A DNA stretch of 64,000 nt from Tridacna crocea (GCA_943736015.1 OX031057.1:54327001-54391000), one strand, 5' to 3'. Numbered from the stretch's first letter, positions 56,501 to 63,306 are shown. Notes: a model not told the origin generated them from the letters alone. Numbers and translations are program-made.

Positions 56501-59381
56501 AAAAATTGTGAGAAAAGAAGAAAATAAAAGTAACCTGCATTTTCTTCGTTTTACACAATAATTTCTACCCTTTTTGATCCAAGTTTTACTAATTTGAAGA
56601 TTTATTATGTTGTCTGCAACATCTTTCAATTATGGCCAGTTATAGAAATTTTGTCTTCTGGTTATAGTTAACTCATTACCAAACGACAACATTCTAGGGT
56701 TGTCCAAATGGAAAACATTTGTAGATGAAAAAATAAAAGTGACTGAAAATTTGAAAGTTGTTTTGTGAAGGGCAGATAACATTGTGGGAAAAGGTTACCA
56801 GCATTTTCTCCTTTTCCCACAATGTTTTCTAAAGTCTTCTTTGTCAGGGATCAGTTTGATTGGATAACAAAATGCCTTATCACAACAGTAAAGCCCTGTC
56901 CCTCTTTGTACCAGGTCACCAGTAGGTCAAGAAACGTTTACCAGAACTAATCAAAGTGCAGAGGTTCTCTTGTTTTATATGAAAAGGATTATAGATTATG
57001 TAAAGCAACCATCTTTAACTCTTTACCAAACGACAAAATTTGGGATGTGACCATACTGAAAGCATTTACAGACAACAAATTAAACATTAATGAAATAATG
57101 ATTTCTCTCTTTGATAGAGTAGAAAACACTGAGGGAAAAGGAGAAAATGCTGATTATCAGCATTTTCTCCTTTTCCAAGAGTGTTTTCCAAAAACTTCTT
57201 CTTTAGGGTAATTAAAAGTCAGGATTGTATGGTAAAGACTTACGACCATAGGAACTAACCTACAATACAACAATGAAATCAAAACAAGTAGTTTGCGAGA
57301 AGAAATTTTTCAAAGATTTTACTTTATACCATAAAAGGAAAATGAGTCTCCTATAAAAGCCATGTTTTTTTAAGGAATTCTGTAGACCTCTATCTAAGGA
57401 ACATTCCTGCAAAAAAATAATGCTGTCCAATTAGCAGTTTGGGAAGAGAAGACTTTTAAAGGGTTTTTACTTTGGTTGCCATGGCAACCAGAATTATTCA
57501 TGGAACACAATTATTTGAAGGAATTTGAAAGAGGACCACCTAAGGAACATTCCTGTGAAATTTGGTAAAAATCCAGTCAATAGTTTCTGAGGAGAAGTTT
57601 TTTAAAGAAAAAGTTTACGGACGCACGAACGGTAGAACGGACAAACGGACAAACGAACGAACGGACGCACGACGGACACAACGCCATGACAATAGCTTGC
57701 TGGCCTTTGGCCAGTGGAGCTAAAAATGAGTATCTATGGAGTAAAGGGTTAATAGACTAGTACAGAACATACTATCAAAGAACAGGCTTTGAAAAAAGGA
57801 AAATGAAATTTCTCTATAGTTGTAACAACATAGGATTGCTAATCATTGCTTGCTAAAGGTTTGAAAGAAATATGCTTCAAGATTATACGTTTATATTTTA
57901 CACTACAGTTAACATACCTTGTGCAGGTATTCCACAGCATTAAAGAGCTTGTCAATGTGTTGCTCATCCTTTTTCTGTACTTCATTTTCAACTGTCTCAT
58001 CTTGAAAATATTTCCAGAACTCTGGAGAAACCCTTTGCCTTAAATCCCTTTGCACTTCTTCAAAGAACCAGTCTTCAAGCCTACTTGAAAGTCCATTTTG
58101 ACACAAAACATCTACAGCTGATTTCACTTTGTTGTCACATTGGTGTAAAGAATAATTCTCCTGAAAAGCATATGTTTCTATCAAATACAATCTCTTTGTA
58201 ACATTTGTTGATAACTGTTAAAAAGAAGATGGAATCCTTATGATCCAGACTTTTAATGATCCTGGAAAAAAACAGCTTATGAAAACATTGTTGGAGAAGA
58301 AGAAAAGAAGAACCAGTATTTTCTCCTTTCTCACAATTTGGACAAGTCTAAAATTTTGTCATTTGGTAAAGACATCTATAAATAAATATTTAAACTTGTC
58401 ACTTCCAGTGAATTTTTTAGTATAATAGTATAAACTTTCTGTTAAAAAGAAAAAAACTAGAGTAAAAGGATAGCCCTATGACAAGCTTTTTTCAAACTGG
58501 GCCTGCAGTCTTAGTGAAACCATGAAACCCAAAATTATGTGTCAAAAAAATTGTAATTATTTTATGGATTCATTCATTTTGCCCTGTATGCGAGGGGTCC
58601 TGGGTTTGAGTCCCAATCTGGCTGCATAAATATTCTCACCTGGTTACATATAAACAGGTACCTTGCTGACAAAACTATTCTTAAGAGATAAAAACCTTTC
58701 CATGAAACTTTTTGAATGTGACTGTACACCTAGTTCTTTATTAATGGATCATATTTTACTTCTCAAAATATGACCCCTTAGTGAGACAAATGACCTCCAA
58801 ATATCAGGATTAGGGAGACACAACTACCCCCTTAACCCATTACCACACAATCCCTATTTTTGACAACCCTGAAACTACTTATGATGACCCTGAGAAGGAA
58901 ACCTTTTGAAAACACTGTGGAAAAAGGAGAAAATGCCGGTAATGAGCATTTTCTCCTTTTCCCACAGTGTTTTCTACCCTTCACAAAACAAATTTCAAAT
59001 TTTCAGTCATTTTTATTTTGTCGTCTGCGAATGCTCTTGATTTGGACCAACCTAACATTTTGTCGTTTGATTTGGACCAACCTAACATTTTGTCGTTTGG
59101 TAAAGAATTAAGCCAAAGTCTAGGGAAAACTCTGATTTATCAAGATCTTCATACAAATGTCCGAATTTCATTTATCCGATTTTATAGCCAGTTTACAACC
59201 AGCGCAAAGTGAATTGATTTAAGTGATTACAGTTGCAAAAAGGTAAATGACATTGTTTATCTTTGAAAATACTAAGTGTTTTACGTCTAAGTTAGTCTAC
59301 ATTTACCCCGACAATCCATGGGCTAAGCTGTTCTGTGAGAAATTGCCAAGCATCATTTAAAATGTCAGAGTTGGCGGCCAT
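39577..59381 (-). CDS. ANAPC2: Anaphase-promoting complex subunit 2 (cullin-like)
   Basis: APC2 is the cullin-like subunit of APC/C; with the RING protein APC11 it forms the catalytic core that ubiquitinates cyclins and securin. Fifteen exons join in frame from ATG 59381-59379 to TAA 39579-39577 (797 codons; human 822): 59307-59381, 57918-58214, 55495-55729, 54488-54593, 52425-52557, 51700-51862, 50706-50825, 48307-48424, 46667-46839, 45602-45771, 44384-44500, 43533-43695, 42585-42680, 40908-41131, 39577-39780. Residues 1-415 are the N-terminal helical repeats with a Cys cluster (CLACGEDTELCKCG) where the human protein also has one, possibly zinc-binding. An acidic linker (HDDEEDEDWEKW) precedes the cullin homology region (from about residue 484, SDIISMLVNIYGSKELFVNE). 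The C-terminal winged-helix domain (about 655-795) ends YSGGVYRLP. No block is missing. Every intron I inspected contains repeats. Confidence 0.95.
39879..40070 (+). mobile_element. TTAA MITE
   Basis: Left terminus and stem are intact; the right arm is eroded. Confidence 0.75.
40474..40660. mobile_element. Diverged long palindromic MITE
   Basis: GTATTCACCAACCAAT on the left and GTAGGTGAATACTGACC on the right; the interior is eroded. Confidence 0.65.
40677..40847 (-). mobile_element. TTAA MITE with half stem
   Basis: It has tttgcagacgacaaaataaa, then only loop and right stem arm, and ends GGTTTAA. Confidence 0.72.
40908..41131 (-). CDS. ANAPC2: ANAPC2 exon 14
   Basis: The acceptor is gttgcag, the donor is CAG|gtacta. 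It encodes WTVEDLSSALQVPATALRRK, the winged-helix start, then MAYWQSQGLLKEE. Confidence 0.95.
41258..41476 (+). mobile_element. Diverged TTAA MITE
   Basis: The changed loop GTGGTGGTACCTAGCAC still pairs in part. Confidence 0.62.
41769..41940 (+). mobile_element. CCCCCGCC-ended element, 3' part
   Basis: It has atttggccattttgcctcaa through acgacggacaaacaacac and ends TCAATGGGGGATAA. Confidence 0.65.
41964..42190 (+). mobile_element. Diverged TTAA MITE
   Basis: Both TTAA are present, with the arm variant gtcatctgcaactactttca. A second right arm follows at 42206-42330. Confidence 0.68.
42350..42570 (+). mobile_element. TTAA MITE 14 bp from ANAPC2 exon 13
   Basis: It has a left arm and stem and ends GTGGTAAAGGGTTAA immediately before the exon 13 donor. 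Confidence 0.72.
42585..42680 (-). CDS. ANAPC2: ANAPC2 exon 13
   Basis: The acceptor is tattccag, the donor is CAAG|gtcagt. It encodes LVNIDVELKDRTLNFNVSPV. A MITE copy starts only 14 bp past the donor. Confidence 0.93.
43125..43335 (+). mobile_element. TTAA palindromic MITE
   Basis: TTAACCCTTTACCAAACAAT to GGTCAAGAGTTAA; loop ATGCTGATAAGTAGCAT. Confidence 0.8.
43533..43695 (-). CDS. ANAPC2: ANAPC2 exon 12
   Basis: The acceptor is tatttgcag, the donor is TTAG|gtatcc. It encodes AMILSAQFWPSFREEKITLP and GNRTLDWKSHL. Confidence 0.94.
43838..44066 (-). mobile_element. TTAA palindromic MITE
   Basis: The loop is GCTGGCTGCCAGC. TTAA is intact on both sides. A MITE fragment (43725-43837) abuts on the left. 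Confidence 0.88.
44384..44500 (-). CDS. ANAPC2: ANAPC2 exon 11
   Basis: The acceptor is gtatttcag, the donor is ACAG|gtaaga. It encodes LRFGESQLHFCEVMLKDVAD and SKRINTRI. Confidence 0.95.
44717..44926 (+). mobile_element. TTAA MITE with collapsed right stem arm
   Basis: It has intact termini and long arm, while about 25 bp of the right stem arm is missing. Confidence 0.85.
45296..45524 (+). mobile_element. TTAA palindromic MITE
   Basis: It runs TTAACTTTTAACCACACAAT to TTTGGTAAAGAGTTAA, with a near-complete stem. Confidence 0.86.
45602..45771 (-). CDS. ANAPC2: ANAPC2 exon 10
   Basis: The acceptor is atttttag, the donor is AAAG|gtaatt. It encodes SDIISMLVNIYGSKELFVNE and YRTLLADRILTNFNYE, the start of the cullin homology region. 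Confidence 0.95.
45878..45917 (+). repeat. A-rich simple repeat
   Basis: Two A runs are separated by ACTG. Confidence 0.8.
45948..46347 (-). mobile_element. Diverged TTAA MITE split by another copy (outer)
   Basis: The rejoined site is CAATGTAT-TTAA-AACTTTTTTTAGGG, where others have CAATGTTTTCAAAAGGCTTC. Confidence 0.65.
46072..46300 (+). mobile_element. TTAA MITE nested in another copy (inner)
   Basis: It has TTAA on the left and ATAA on the right. The stem loop is GCTGGCAAACAGC. Confidence 0.8.
46667..46839 (-). CDS. ANAPC2: ANAPC2 exon 9
   Basis: The acceptor is ggattacag, the donor is CCCAG|gtaaag. It encodes REDTVRCIVSNLTDD, an acidic stretch and WMPDPVDADPG. Confidence 0.94.
46865..47053 (+). 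mobile_element. Diverged TTAA MITE next to ANAPC2 exon 9
   Basis: TTAACACTTTACCACACAAT starts 25 bp from the exon. The stem is shortened. Confidence 0.68.
47054..47260 (-). mobile_element. Diverged TTAA MITE
   Basis: It starts CTTTACCAAACAACAAAG; the stem has an altered left base. Confidence 0.62.
47328..47480 (+). mobile_element. Truncated TTAA MITE
   Basis: It has left arm and stem. It is followed by a 43-bp direct repeat (47475-47560) starting aattatctcataa. Confidence 0.62.
47543..47761 (-). mobile_element. TTAA MITE with part of stem deleted
   Basis: It ends GTTCGGTAAAGGGTTAA, sharing the TTAA with the next copy in the same orientation. Confidence 0.78.
47758..47994 (-). mobile_element. 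TTAA palindromic MITE
   Basis: It is head-to-tail with the previous copy. The stem is complete except GGAGAACATGC. Confidence 0.86.
48307..48424 (-). CDS. ANAPC2: ANAPC2 exon 8
   Basis: The acceptor is ttcaccag, the donor is CTCAG|gtaaat. It encodes VNTADILTAYISAIRALRTL and CEPVRKYLR, nearly identical to human. Confidence 0.95.
48500..48727 (+). mobile_element. TTAA MITE with co-varied stem
   Basis: GGGGGAAAAGCAGAAAATGC faces GCATTTTCTGCAGTTCCCC and the loop is GCTGTTCAACAGC, so two base pairs differ from other copies in both arms. Confidence 0.8.
48955..50242 (+). mobile_element. CCCCCGCC-ended element with 156-bp array
   Basis: It has the same 5' (AAGCAATTTCGTTGAAATG, CATCCCCCGCCG) and 3' (CTACTGCGGGGGATAA) ends as 11587-11810, but 1.29 kb long, because five to six tandem units starting acatgaagccccc lie inside at 49021-49867. 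This architecture resembles the bivalve pearl-type elements carrying a satellite core. Confidence 0.75.
49021..49867 (+). repeat. Tandem array, ~156-bp unit
   Basis: Units begin near 49021, 49168, 49374, 49530, 49686 and 49842. The unit at 49168 has an extra internal duplication (gtcacatgataatg). Confidence 0.82.
50425..50531 (+). repeat. CT microsatellite
   Basis: Two CT runs are separated by atatatatgacgagttgcatt, part of which matches the nearby 156-bp unit. Confidence 0.85.
50706..50825 (-). CDS. ANAPC2: ANAPC2 exon 7
   Basis: The acceptor is ttttgtag; an earlier AG would give an in-frame stop. It encodes ILDLKMCLEKTDMRAKLVST and SSLETRLLHP, matching human KAALETRLLHPG. Confidence 0.93.
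50867..51076 (-). mobile_element. TTAA MITE with shortened stem
   Basis: Outer arms are clear. It shares TTAA 51073-51076 with the next copy. Confidence 0.75.
51073..51270 (+). mobile_element. Diverged TTAA MITE
   Basis: The stem pairs AGAAGAAAATGAT with AATCATTATCTTC around a new loop. Confidence 0.65.
51285..51664. mobile_element. Two degenerate MITE remnants
   Basis: A + remnant (51285-51465, arm tcatctgcaaatgctatc) and a - remnant (51500-51664) reach to 36 bp from ANAPC2 exon 6. Confidence 0.5.
51700..51862 (-). CDS. ANAPC2: ANAPC2 exon 6
   Basis: The acceptor is tttttcag, the donor is ATAG|gtaagt. It encodes WLETKVLGWLKLVYSSNRTN and LSETYASVQISQLFNII. Confidence 0.92.
51919..52128 (+). 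mobile_element. TTAA palindromic MITE
   Basis: The stem is full; the long arm is shortened. It ends GGTAAAGAGTTAA. Confidence 0.84.
52176..52404 (+). mobile_element. TTAA palindromic MITE next to ANAPC2 exon 5
   Basis: Both TTAA are intact and the stem has few mismatches. It ends 20 bp from the exon. Confidence 0.85.
52425..52557 (-). CDS. ANAPC2: ANAPC2 exon 5
   Basis: The acceptor ttttccag keeps frame, the donor is AAAAT|gtaagt. It encodes VTSLVHDQIQKHVETTCKGN. A MITE copy ends 20 bp past the donor. Confidence 0.88.
52905..53098 (+). mobile_element. Diverged MITE inside Helitron-like copy 1
   Basis: The same remnant is present at the same place in copy 2 (about 56480-56667), so it was there before the carrier was duplicated. 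Confidence 0.65.
53353..53581 (-). mobile_element. TTAA MITE inside Helitron-like copy 1
   Basis: It has a counterpart at 57015-57242. Loop here GCTGATTACCAGC (one mismatched pair). Confidence 0.82.
54321..54485 (+). mobile_element. Truncated TTAA MITE at ANAPC2 exon 4
   Basis: It has left arm and diverged stem, and stops next to the exon 4 donor. Confidence 0.6.
54488..54593 (-). CDS. ANAPC2: ANAPC2 exon 4
   Basis: The exon encodes an acidic start, then NECLACGEDTELCKCGQIM with CxxC and CxC pairs. The donor is AGCT|gtgagt. A truncated MITE ends a few bases past it. Confidence 0.88.
55013..55243 (+). mobile_element. TTAA MITE with shortened loop
   Basis: The stem CAATATTGGAAAAGG pairs with CCTTTCCAACATTG. 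An 18-bp insertion lies in the left arm. Confidence 0.83.
55254..55410 (-). mobile_element. Truncated TTAA MITE
   Basis: It has left arm and left half of the stem only. Confidence 0.6.
55495..55729 (-). CDS. ANAPC2: ANAPC2 exon 3
   Basis: The acceptor is gtttttag, the donor is GCAAG|gtagat. It encodes VTKQFREAVESFYSQAFKVF, equivalent to the RTFQEMIQRLYGCFLRVY helix. Confidence 0.9.
55746..55939 (+). mobile_element. TTAA MITE, diverged
   Basis: Both TTAA are intact. The left stem arm is shortened and A-rich. Confidence 0.72.
55961..56184 (+). mobile_element. Diverged TTAA MITE
   Basis: It has CTCTTTACCAAACAATTG, a G-run inside the stem, and ends against a subfamily B copy. Confidence 0.6.
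56668..56849 (-). mobile_element. TTAA MITE specific to Helitron-like copy 2
   Basis: It is inserted at TTAA of ggttatagTTAAagagg, as judged from copy 1. The right end and about 120 bp of host sequence are deleted (TCAGGG joins ATCAGTTTG). Confidence 0.82.
57015..57242 (-). mobile_element. TTAA MITE inside Helitron-like copy 2
   Basis: It is the counterpart of 53353-53581. The loop is GCTGATTATCAGC, fully paired, unlike in copy 1. Confidence 0.83.
57918..58214 (-). CDS. ANAPC2: ANAPC2 exon 2
   Basis: The acceptor is ttttaacag, the donor is AAG|gtatgt. It encodes VLCQNGLSSRLEDWFFEEVQ and RVSPEFWKYFQ, matching the human LEEWFVEVLQ and ISPEFWNAI motifs. A truncated MITE starts 12 bp upstream. 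Confidence 0.93.
58226..58373 (+). mobile_element. TTAA MITE with large internal deletion
   Basis: The stem is followed directly by ATTTGGACAAGTCTAAAATT and TTTGGTAAAGAC. It lies 12 bp from ANAPC2 exon 2. Confidence 0.65.
58832..59111 (+). mobile_element. TTAA MITE with internal tandem duplication
   Basis: A 30-bp unit starting TTTGGACCAACCTAAC occurs twice near 59039-59098. Termini and stem are good. Confidence 0.87.
59307..59381 (-). CDS. ANAPC2: ANAPC2 exon 1 (start)
   Basis: The exon encodes MAANSDILNDAWQFLTEQLS and PWIVG up to donor GTCGGG|gtaaat. The ATG context is good (ggcggccATG on the reverse strand read as ATGGCCGCC) and exon 2 follows in phase 0. Confidence 0.85.
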
Positions 59382-59592
59382 GATTTAGATAATGGTTTTC
59401 TGCCCTTTTGCGTGTATTAAAGAAAATAATTCGAAAAACAGGTACCAGCATTAAACGGAGGAAGTGGTATTTCTGCTACGAGGATAAATCCAAAAAGAAG
59501 AAGAAACAATCACTTTTGGACATTTTTGCATACAATTCTCCAGCAACGACGATACCATATTGAAAGATTTATTTTGAAGATTTTATTTCGGT
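59382..59592. promoter_or_regulatory. ANAPC2 upstream region, possible divergent promoter
   Basis: The region directly upstream of the ANAPC2 ATG is free of MITEs. On the + strand it runs into TTTCG|gtaagaaat at 59590/59591, a strong donor, suggesting a non-coding first exon (about 59440-59590) of a divergent gene. No downstream coding exon is seen before 64000. Confidence 0.3.
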
Positions 59593-59961
59593 AAGAAATT
59601 TTACATGCATATATTGTTTATTGTGGTTATTTTAGTAATTACAGACAGCTTCAGTGCCCAGTTATCAATATCAGCATCCATGATCAAATATCAGCATCCT
59701 TTTGTTGTTATTGATGTCTTGCAGCAGAGCTTTGTCAGCTCTTATGCCTCATCAAACAACAAAACTTAAAAAAGTCATCGTTTGAGAAAAGGCGAAATTA
59801 TACATGGCTAAAATTATTGGATTTTACTTTGAAAATTTACTAAATATTGTGGGAAAATGAAAAAATGCTAATAGTCCTTTTCTCCCCTTTTCAAAATAAA
59901 TGTCATCACCAGCTCACTGTTAATTATATTTTCTCAAAAAATTTACCTCTCCATTTTTTGT

Positions 59962-60194
59962 TTAACCCTTTACCACACAGTCTTGAGGTTTAACGACTCT
60001 TGAGATAGAAGCCTTTTGAAAACATTGTGCGGAAAAGACAAAATGCTGGTGATCAACATTTTGACCTTTTCTCACAAAGTTTTTTACCCGTTCCAAAACA
60101 AATATCAGATTTTGAGTTACATTCATTCTGTCATCTGCAAATAATATCATGAATTTGGACTTGTCTGAAACATTGTCATTTGGTAAAGAGTTAA
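59962..60194 (+). mobile_element. TTAA palindromic MITE
   Basis: TTAACCCTTTACCACACAGT to TTTGGTAAAGAGTTAA; the stem is moderately diverged. Confidence 0.82.
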
Positions 60195-62356
60195 AGGAAG
60201 ACATATAATTATGTGCAAATTTGTTTCAAGGGTTATCATTGGGTTTCAACTTTTTTTCCATTGCTCTTAACTTTCAGACAAAATTGGTATATTTTATGGG
60301 GCAATTTACTTAATATCACACACTATGAAGATACAGTAAACCCTGTTATCCCTTAACGCCTCTGATATCGTTCAAGTTCCATGTAATATCTGGACTTTGA
60401 ATCTTCTTTAAGGCCAGAAAGAAAAATAGCTGTGTTTCAGGTGACCCTTGAAAAGAAATTAGGGTCGGTCGATCGGTAAAAAGTGTTTTTTCTACTTTTT
60501 CACTAATTAAAACTTGTCTATAAAATCTCTTGTTTTAAAGAGCCTCTGAGAAAAGACAATAGAAAACATCCTGGTAATCAGTATTTTCTCATTTTCTATT
60601 TATGTTTTCAATCATTCTAATACAAATTTACTGTCTGCTATTTGTACAATCAGGGTTTTAAAGGACGCACATTTTCTGCGTCTCGCACGCAGAAATAGGG
60701 AAGAAGGACTCCCAAAACTTATGCTTCTGCGTCCCTGGGACGCAATTCTAATTTTGTTGTCATTGGGTATAGATTTAACGAATAGGAACCCTAAGAAGTA
60801 ACTGATACCAAATGATAAAATTTGTCGAGCGTGAACAATAGTACCCAAAATGTACCGCAGCTTTTCAGACCGTAAGTGCGGTACGGTGTAAAAACCCAGC
60901 ATTCTCGACAAGCTGATCGAAAATACGTAGGCTAAAACAGTTCAACAAAAAATGTTCTTTACAGTAGTTCTTTACAAAAGTAAAGAAATATTGTTAGAAA
61001 AATAAATGTATAGCGTCCGCCGAAAATTATCATTAATTTTGACCTTCATAATCTACGAAAGTGGCCGGCTCGTTATCTGTGATTTAGACCGAGCCCCTAA
61101 AGGTTGTTTGTGCTGACGCAGCATTAAAAATAGCGTCTGCAAACTAGAAGTGGGCCGATGATGGACTATAGTTGAAAGTCAGTTGGTTTTGGCTTCCGAT
61201 TCCGATAATCGATTGAGAAATCCCGGAATCGCCTGTAGTCGGTTCTTGAACTTGCTTGGTTCCTAAACTTGAATGCTTGGTTTTGTGACTACGATTAATC
61301 ACAATCTTCCATTAAACATGGACTAGTGGATAACAAACATTGGTAGGGAAAATTAGAAAGAAATAATTTTCCATGGATGTCTTTACAAAACTTGACAACT
61401 TGACATGCTTCTTATTTGATCCCTGAGCCCGGGTTTTGATACTTGGAATTTTGAAATGACCTGTCTTTGACAATGAAAAAAATCTGCCTAAATTATATTC
61501 CTATAGATTAGTGACAGGTAAATTTCACAATGGTTTACACATAGGTGACACTTTTTTCTTCAATTTTACATGAAAGTTTCAAATTAGCTGCTTTTATATG
61601 CTATCTTTGAACTTTTAAATAATCTAAAACCAAAGTATATTTGTGGTGGTAGTGGGGAAGAGAAAAAGAGAAAAGATGCAGTACTATAAATAGATATCTA
61701 ACCTATAAGGAATGATGATAAATAAAACTTCTGAAGTACTTTGGTTGAAAAGAACTGACCTGCATGTAAGTTCAAAGAGGAAGGTCAATCCAAACAACCT
61801 CTTCAGTTGACCAGCAGTAATGTCTTTTGAATTATGATTAAAAAAAAGGGGGACCTTACTGATAAAAACTATCATACTGATGATAATATGTAATATATCT
61901 TCAGTACAGGATTTAGGGGAGCTTTTAAGACTAGCTTAGAAACAGGACAGGTATCTAAGTCAGTGATTCAATTGACCCAGTCAACCACTTCAATTGACCA
62001 CCAATCAACCAGTATTGACCAGTATTGACCGGTTTTAACCTGTTAAAACTGCCGGCCTGGTCAATACTCATATTGACCGGCTTTTTTGCCAACCTTGACT
62101 GGTTTGGTAGAAGCTAAATCTGATGTTGATTCCAGAAACTGATATCAGATATTTATCATTGATCCTGAACATTAAGATTTTTCATTTTGTACCAAGTTTA
62201 AAAGATAAGTCATTCTATTCTATTCAATAGAAATACTGTTGTGTATTTGATATTTGAAAGATACTATTATAATATATAATAAACTACTCAAACTTTGAAA
62301 GGGATCACTTACATATAATTATTTCTGTATGGGTTTATAAGTTACAACAGTTTTGC
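60195..62356. other. MITE-poor stretch without recognised gene
   Basis: Apart from a degenerate core near 60540-60655 this 2.1 kb has no MITE. It contains a locally GC-richer, unidentified segment (60640-61270, with repeated gcgtc/acgca words) and a cluster of TTGACC/GGTCAA words (61970-62105). No exon with supported borders was found. Confidence 0.4.
61970..62105. repeat. Cluster of TTGACC/GGTCAA words with an inverted repeat
   Basis: About ten ttgacc-like words, plus an inverted pair around TTTTAACCTGTTAAAA between TATTGACCGG and CCTGGTCAATA. Confidence 0.5.
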
Positions 62357-62582
62357 AGAAACTCTTTACCACACTGTAAAATTCTAGATTTGTCCAAGTT
62401 GAAAGCATATGCTGACAAAAAGCTAAATGCAACCTGCACTATGCTGTCTGTAATAGGGTAGAAAACATTGTTGAAAAAGGAGAAAATGCTGATATCCAGC
62501 ATTTTCTCCTTTTCCAACAATGTTTGCCAAAGGCTTCTTTCTCAGTGTCTTTAACAGTCGGCATTGTGAGGTAAAGGCTTAA
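62357..62582 (-). mobile_element. TTAA palindromic MITE
   Basis: The stem base ATTGTTGAAAAAGG faces CCTTTTCCAACAAT, sharing one changed pair; loop GCTGATATCCAGC. Confidence 0.82.
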
Positions 62583-62835
62583 AGATCCATTTCTACCAGT
62601 CATTTTATTGCTCAGTGTGGCAATGTAACTTGCTGTAAAATTATACATGATACATGTGGTATATATTTAGAGAGAATCTTTTAGGGTGATCCCTAGCAAA
62701 TTTTGAGTAGTATATATAAATCGAACTCGATAAACCTTTCATGATTATCACTTTATATAATTGCTTGTTTGGAGGAATACCAATTTAAAACCTTGAACTG
62801 TGGTGAGATAATACAAAAATATTTCTGTTAAGTTT

Positions 62836-63051
62836 ATAACTCTTTACCAAACAACAAAATTGTAGACTGGTTGAAATTGAAAGCATCTGCAGATGACAAA
62901 ATAAACGTGACACTTTTAATGTGAAGGGTAGAAAACATTATGGAAAAAGGAGAAAATGCTGTTTACTACCATTTTCTCCTTTTCCCACAATGTTTTCTAA
63001 AGGCTTCTTTCTCAGGGTCTTCTAAATAGGGATTGTGTGGTAATGGATTAA
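62836..63051 (-). mobile_element. TTAA palindromic MITE
   Basis: It has full arms, loop GCTGTTTACTACC and end GGTAATGGATTAA. Confidence 0.83.
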
Positions 63052-63075
63052 ATTACCTTGTCACAGTTTGTTATT

Positions 63076-63306
63076 TTAACTCATTACCACACGAGAAAAA
63101 TTTAGACTGGTCCAAATTGAAAGCATTTGCAGACGACAAAATGAAGGTGACTGAAAAATTGAAATTTGTGCTAGGAAGGGTAAAAAACACTGTGGGGAAA
63201 AAGGAGAAAATGCTGGTTACCAGCATTATCTTCTTTTTTCCCACTGTTTTCAAAAGGCTTCTTTCTCAGGGGCGTCAAAAGTAGGGATTGTGTGCTAATG
63301 GGTTAA
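63076..63306 (-). mobile_element. TTAA palindromic MITE (CATTACCACAC type)
   Basis: TTAACTCATTACCACACG to GTGTGCTAATGGGTTAA. The stem has an extra G/C pair (GTGGGGAAAAAGG). Confidence 0.87.

Larger units (their letters stand above)
56374..57723 (+). mobile_element. Helitron-like non-autonomous element, copy 2
   Basis: It has the same 5' hairpin region (GAGGTGCTTGAGCGCC) and 3' CTGGCCTTTGGCCAG..CTAA as copy 1. It carries the two shared MITEs plus one extra MITE at 56668-56849 absent from copy 1. Confidence 0.8.
56185..57752 (+). mobile_element. TTAA MITE subfamily B split by a Helitron-like element
   Basis: The left part with a co-varied stem runs to tacaaaaatgcat (56373). The right end atgagtatctatggagtaaa resumes at 57726 and finishes GGGTTAA. 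Confidence 0.85.

Noticed and set aside
60612..60911. 99-codon ORF on the - strand
   Set aside because: No splice borders, no recognised motif, and low-complexity Arg-rich stretches; left as unexplained sequence.
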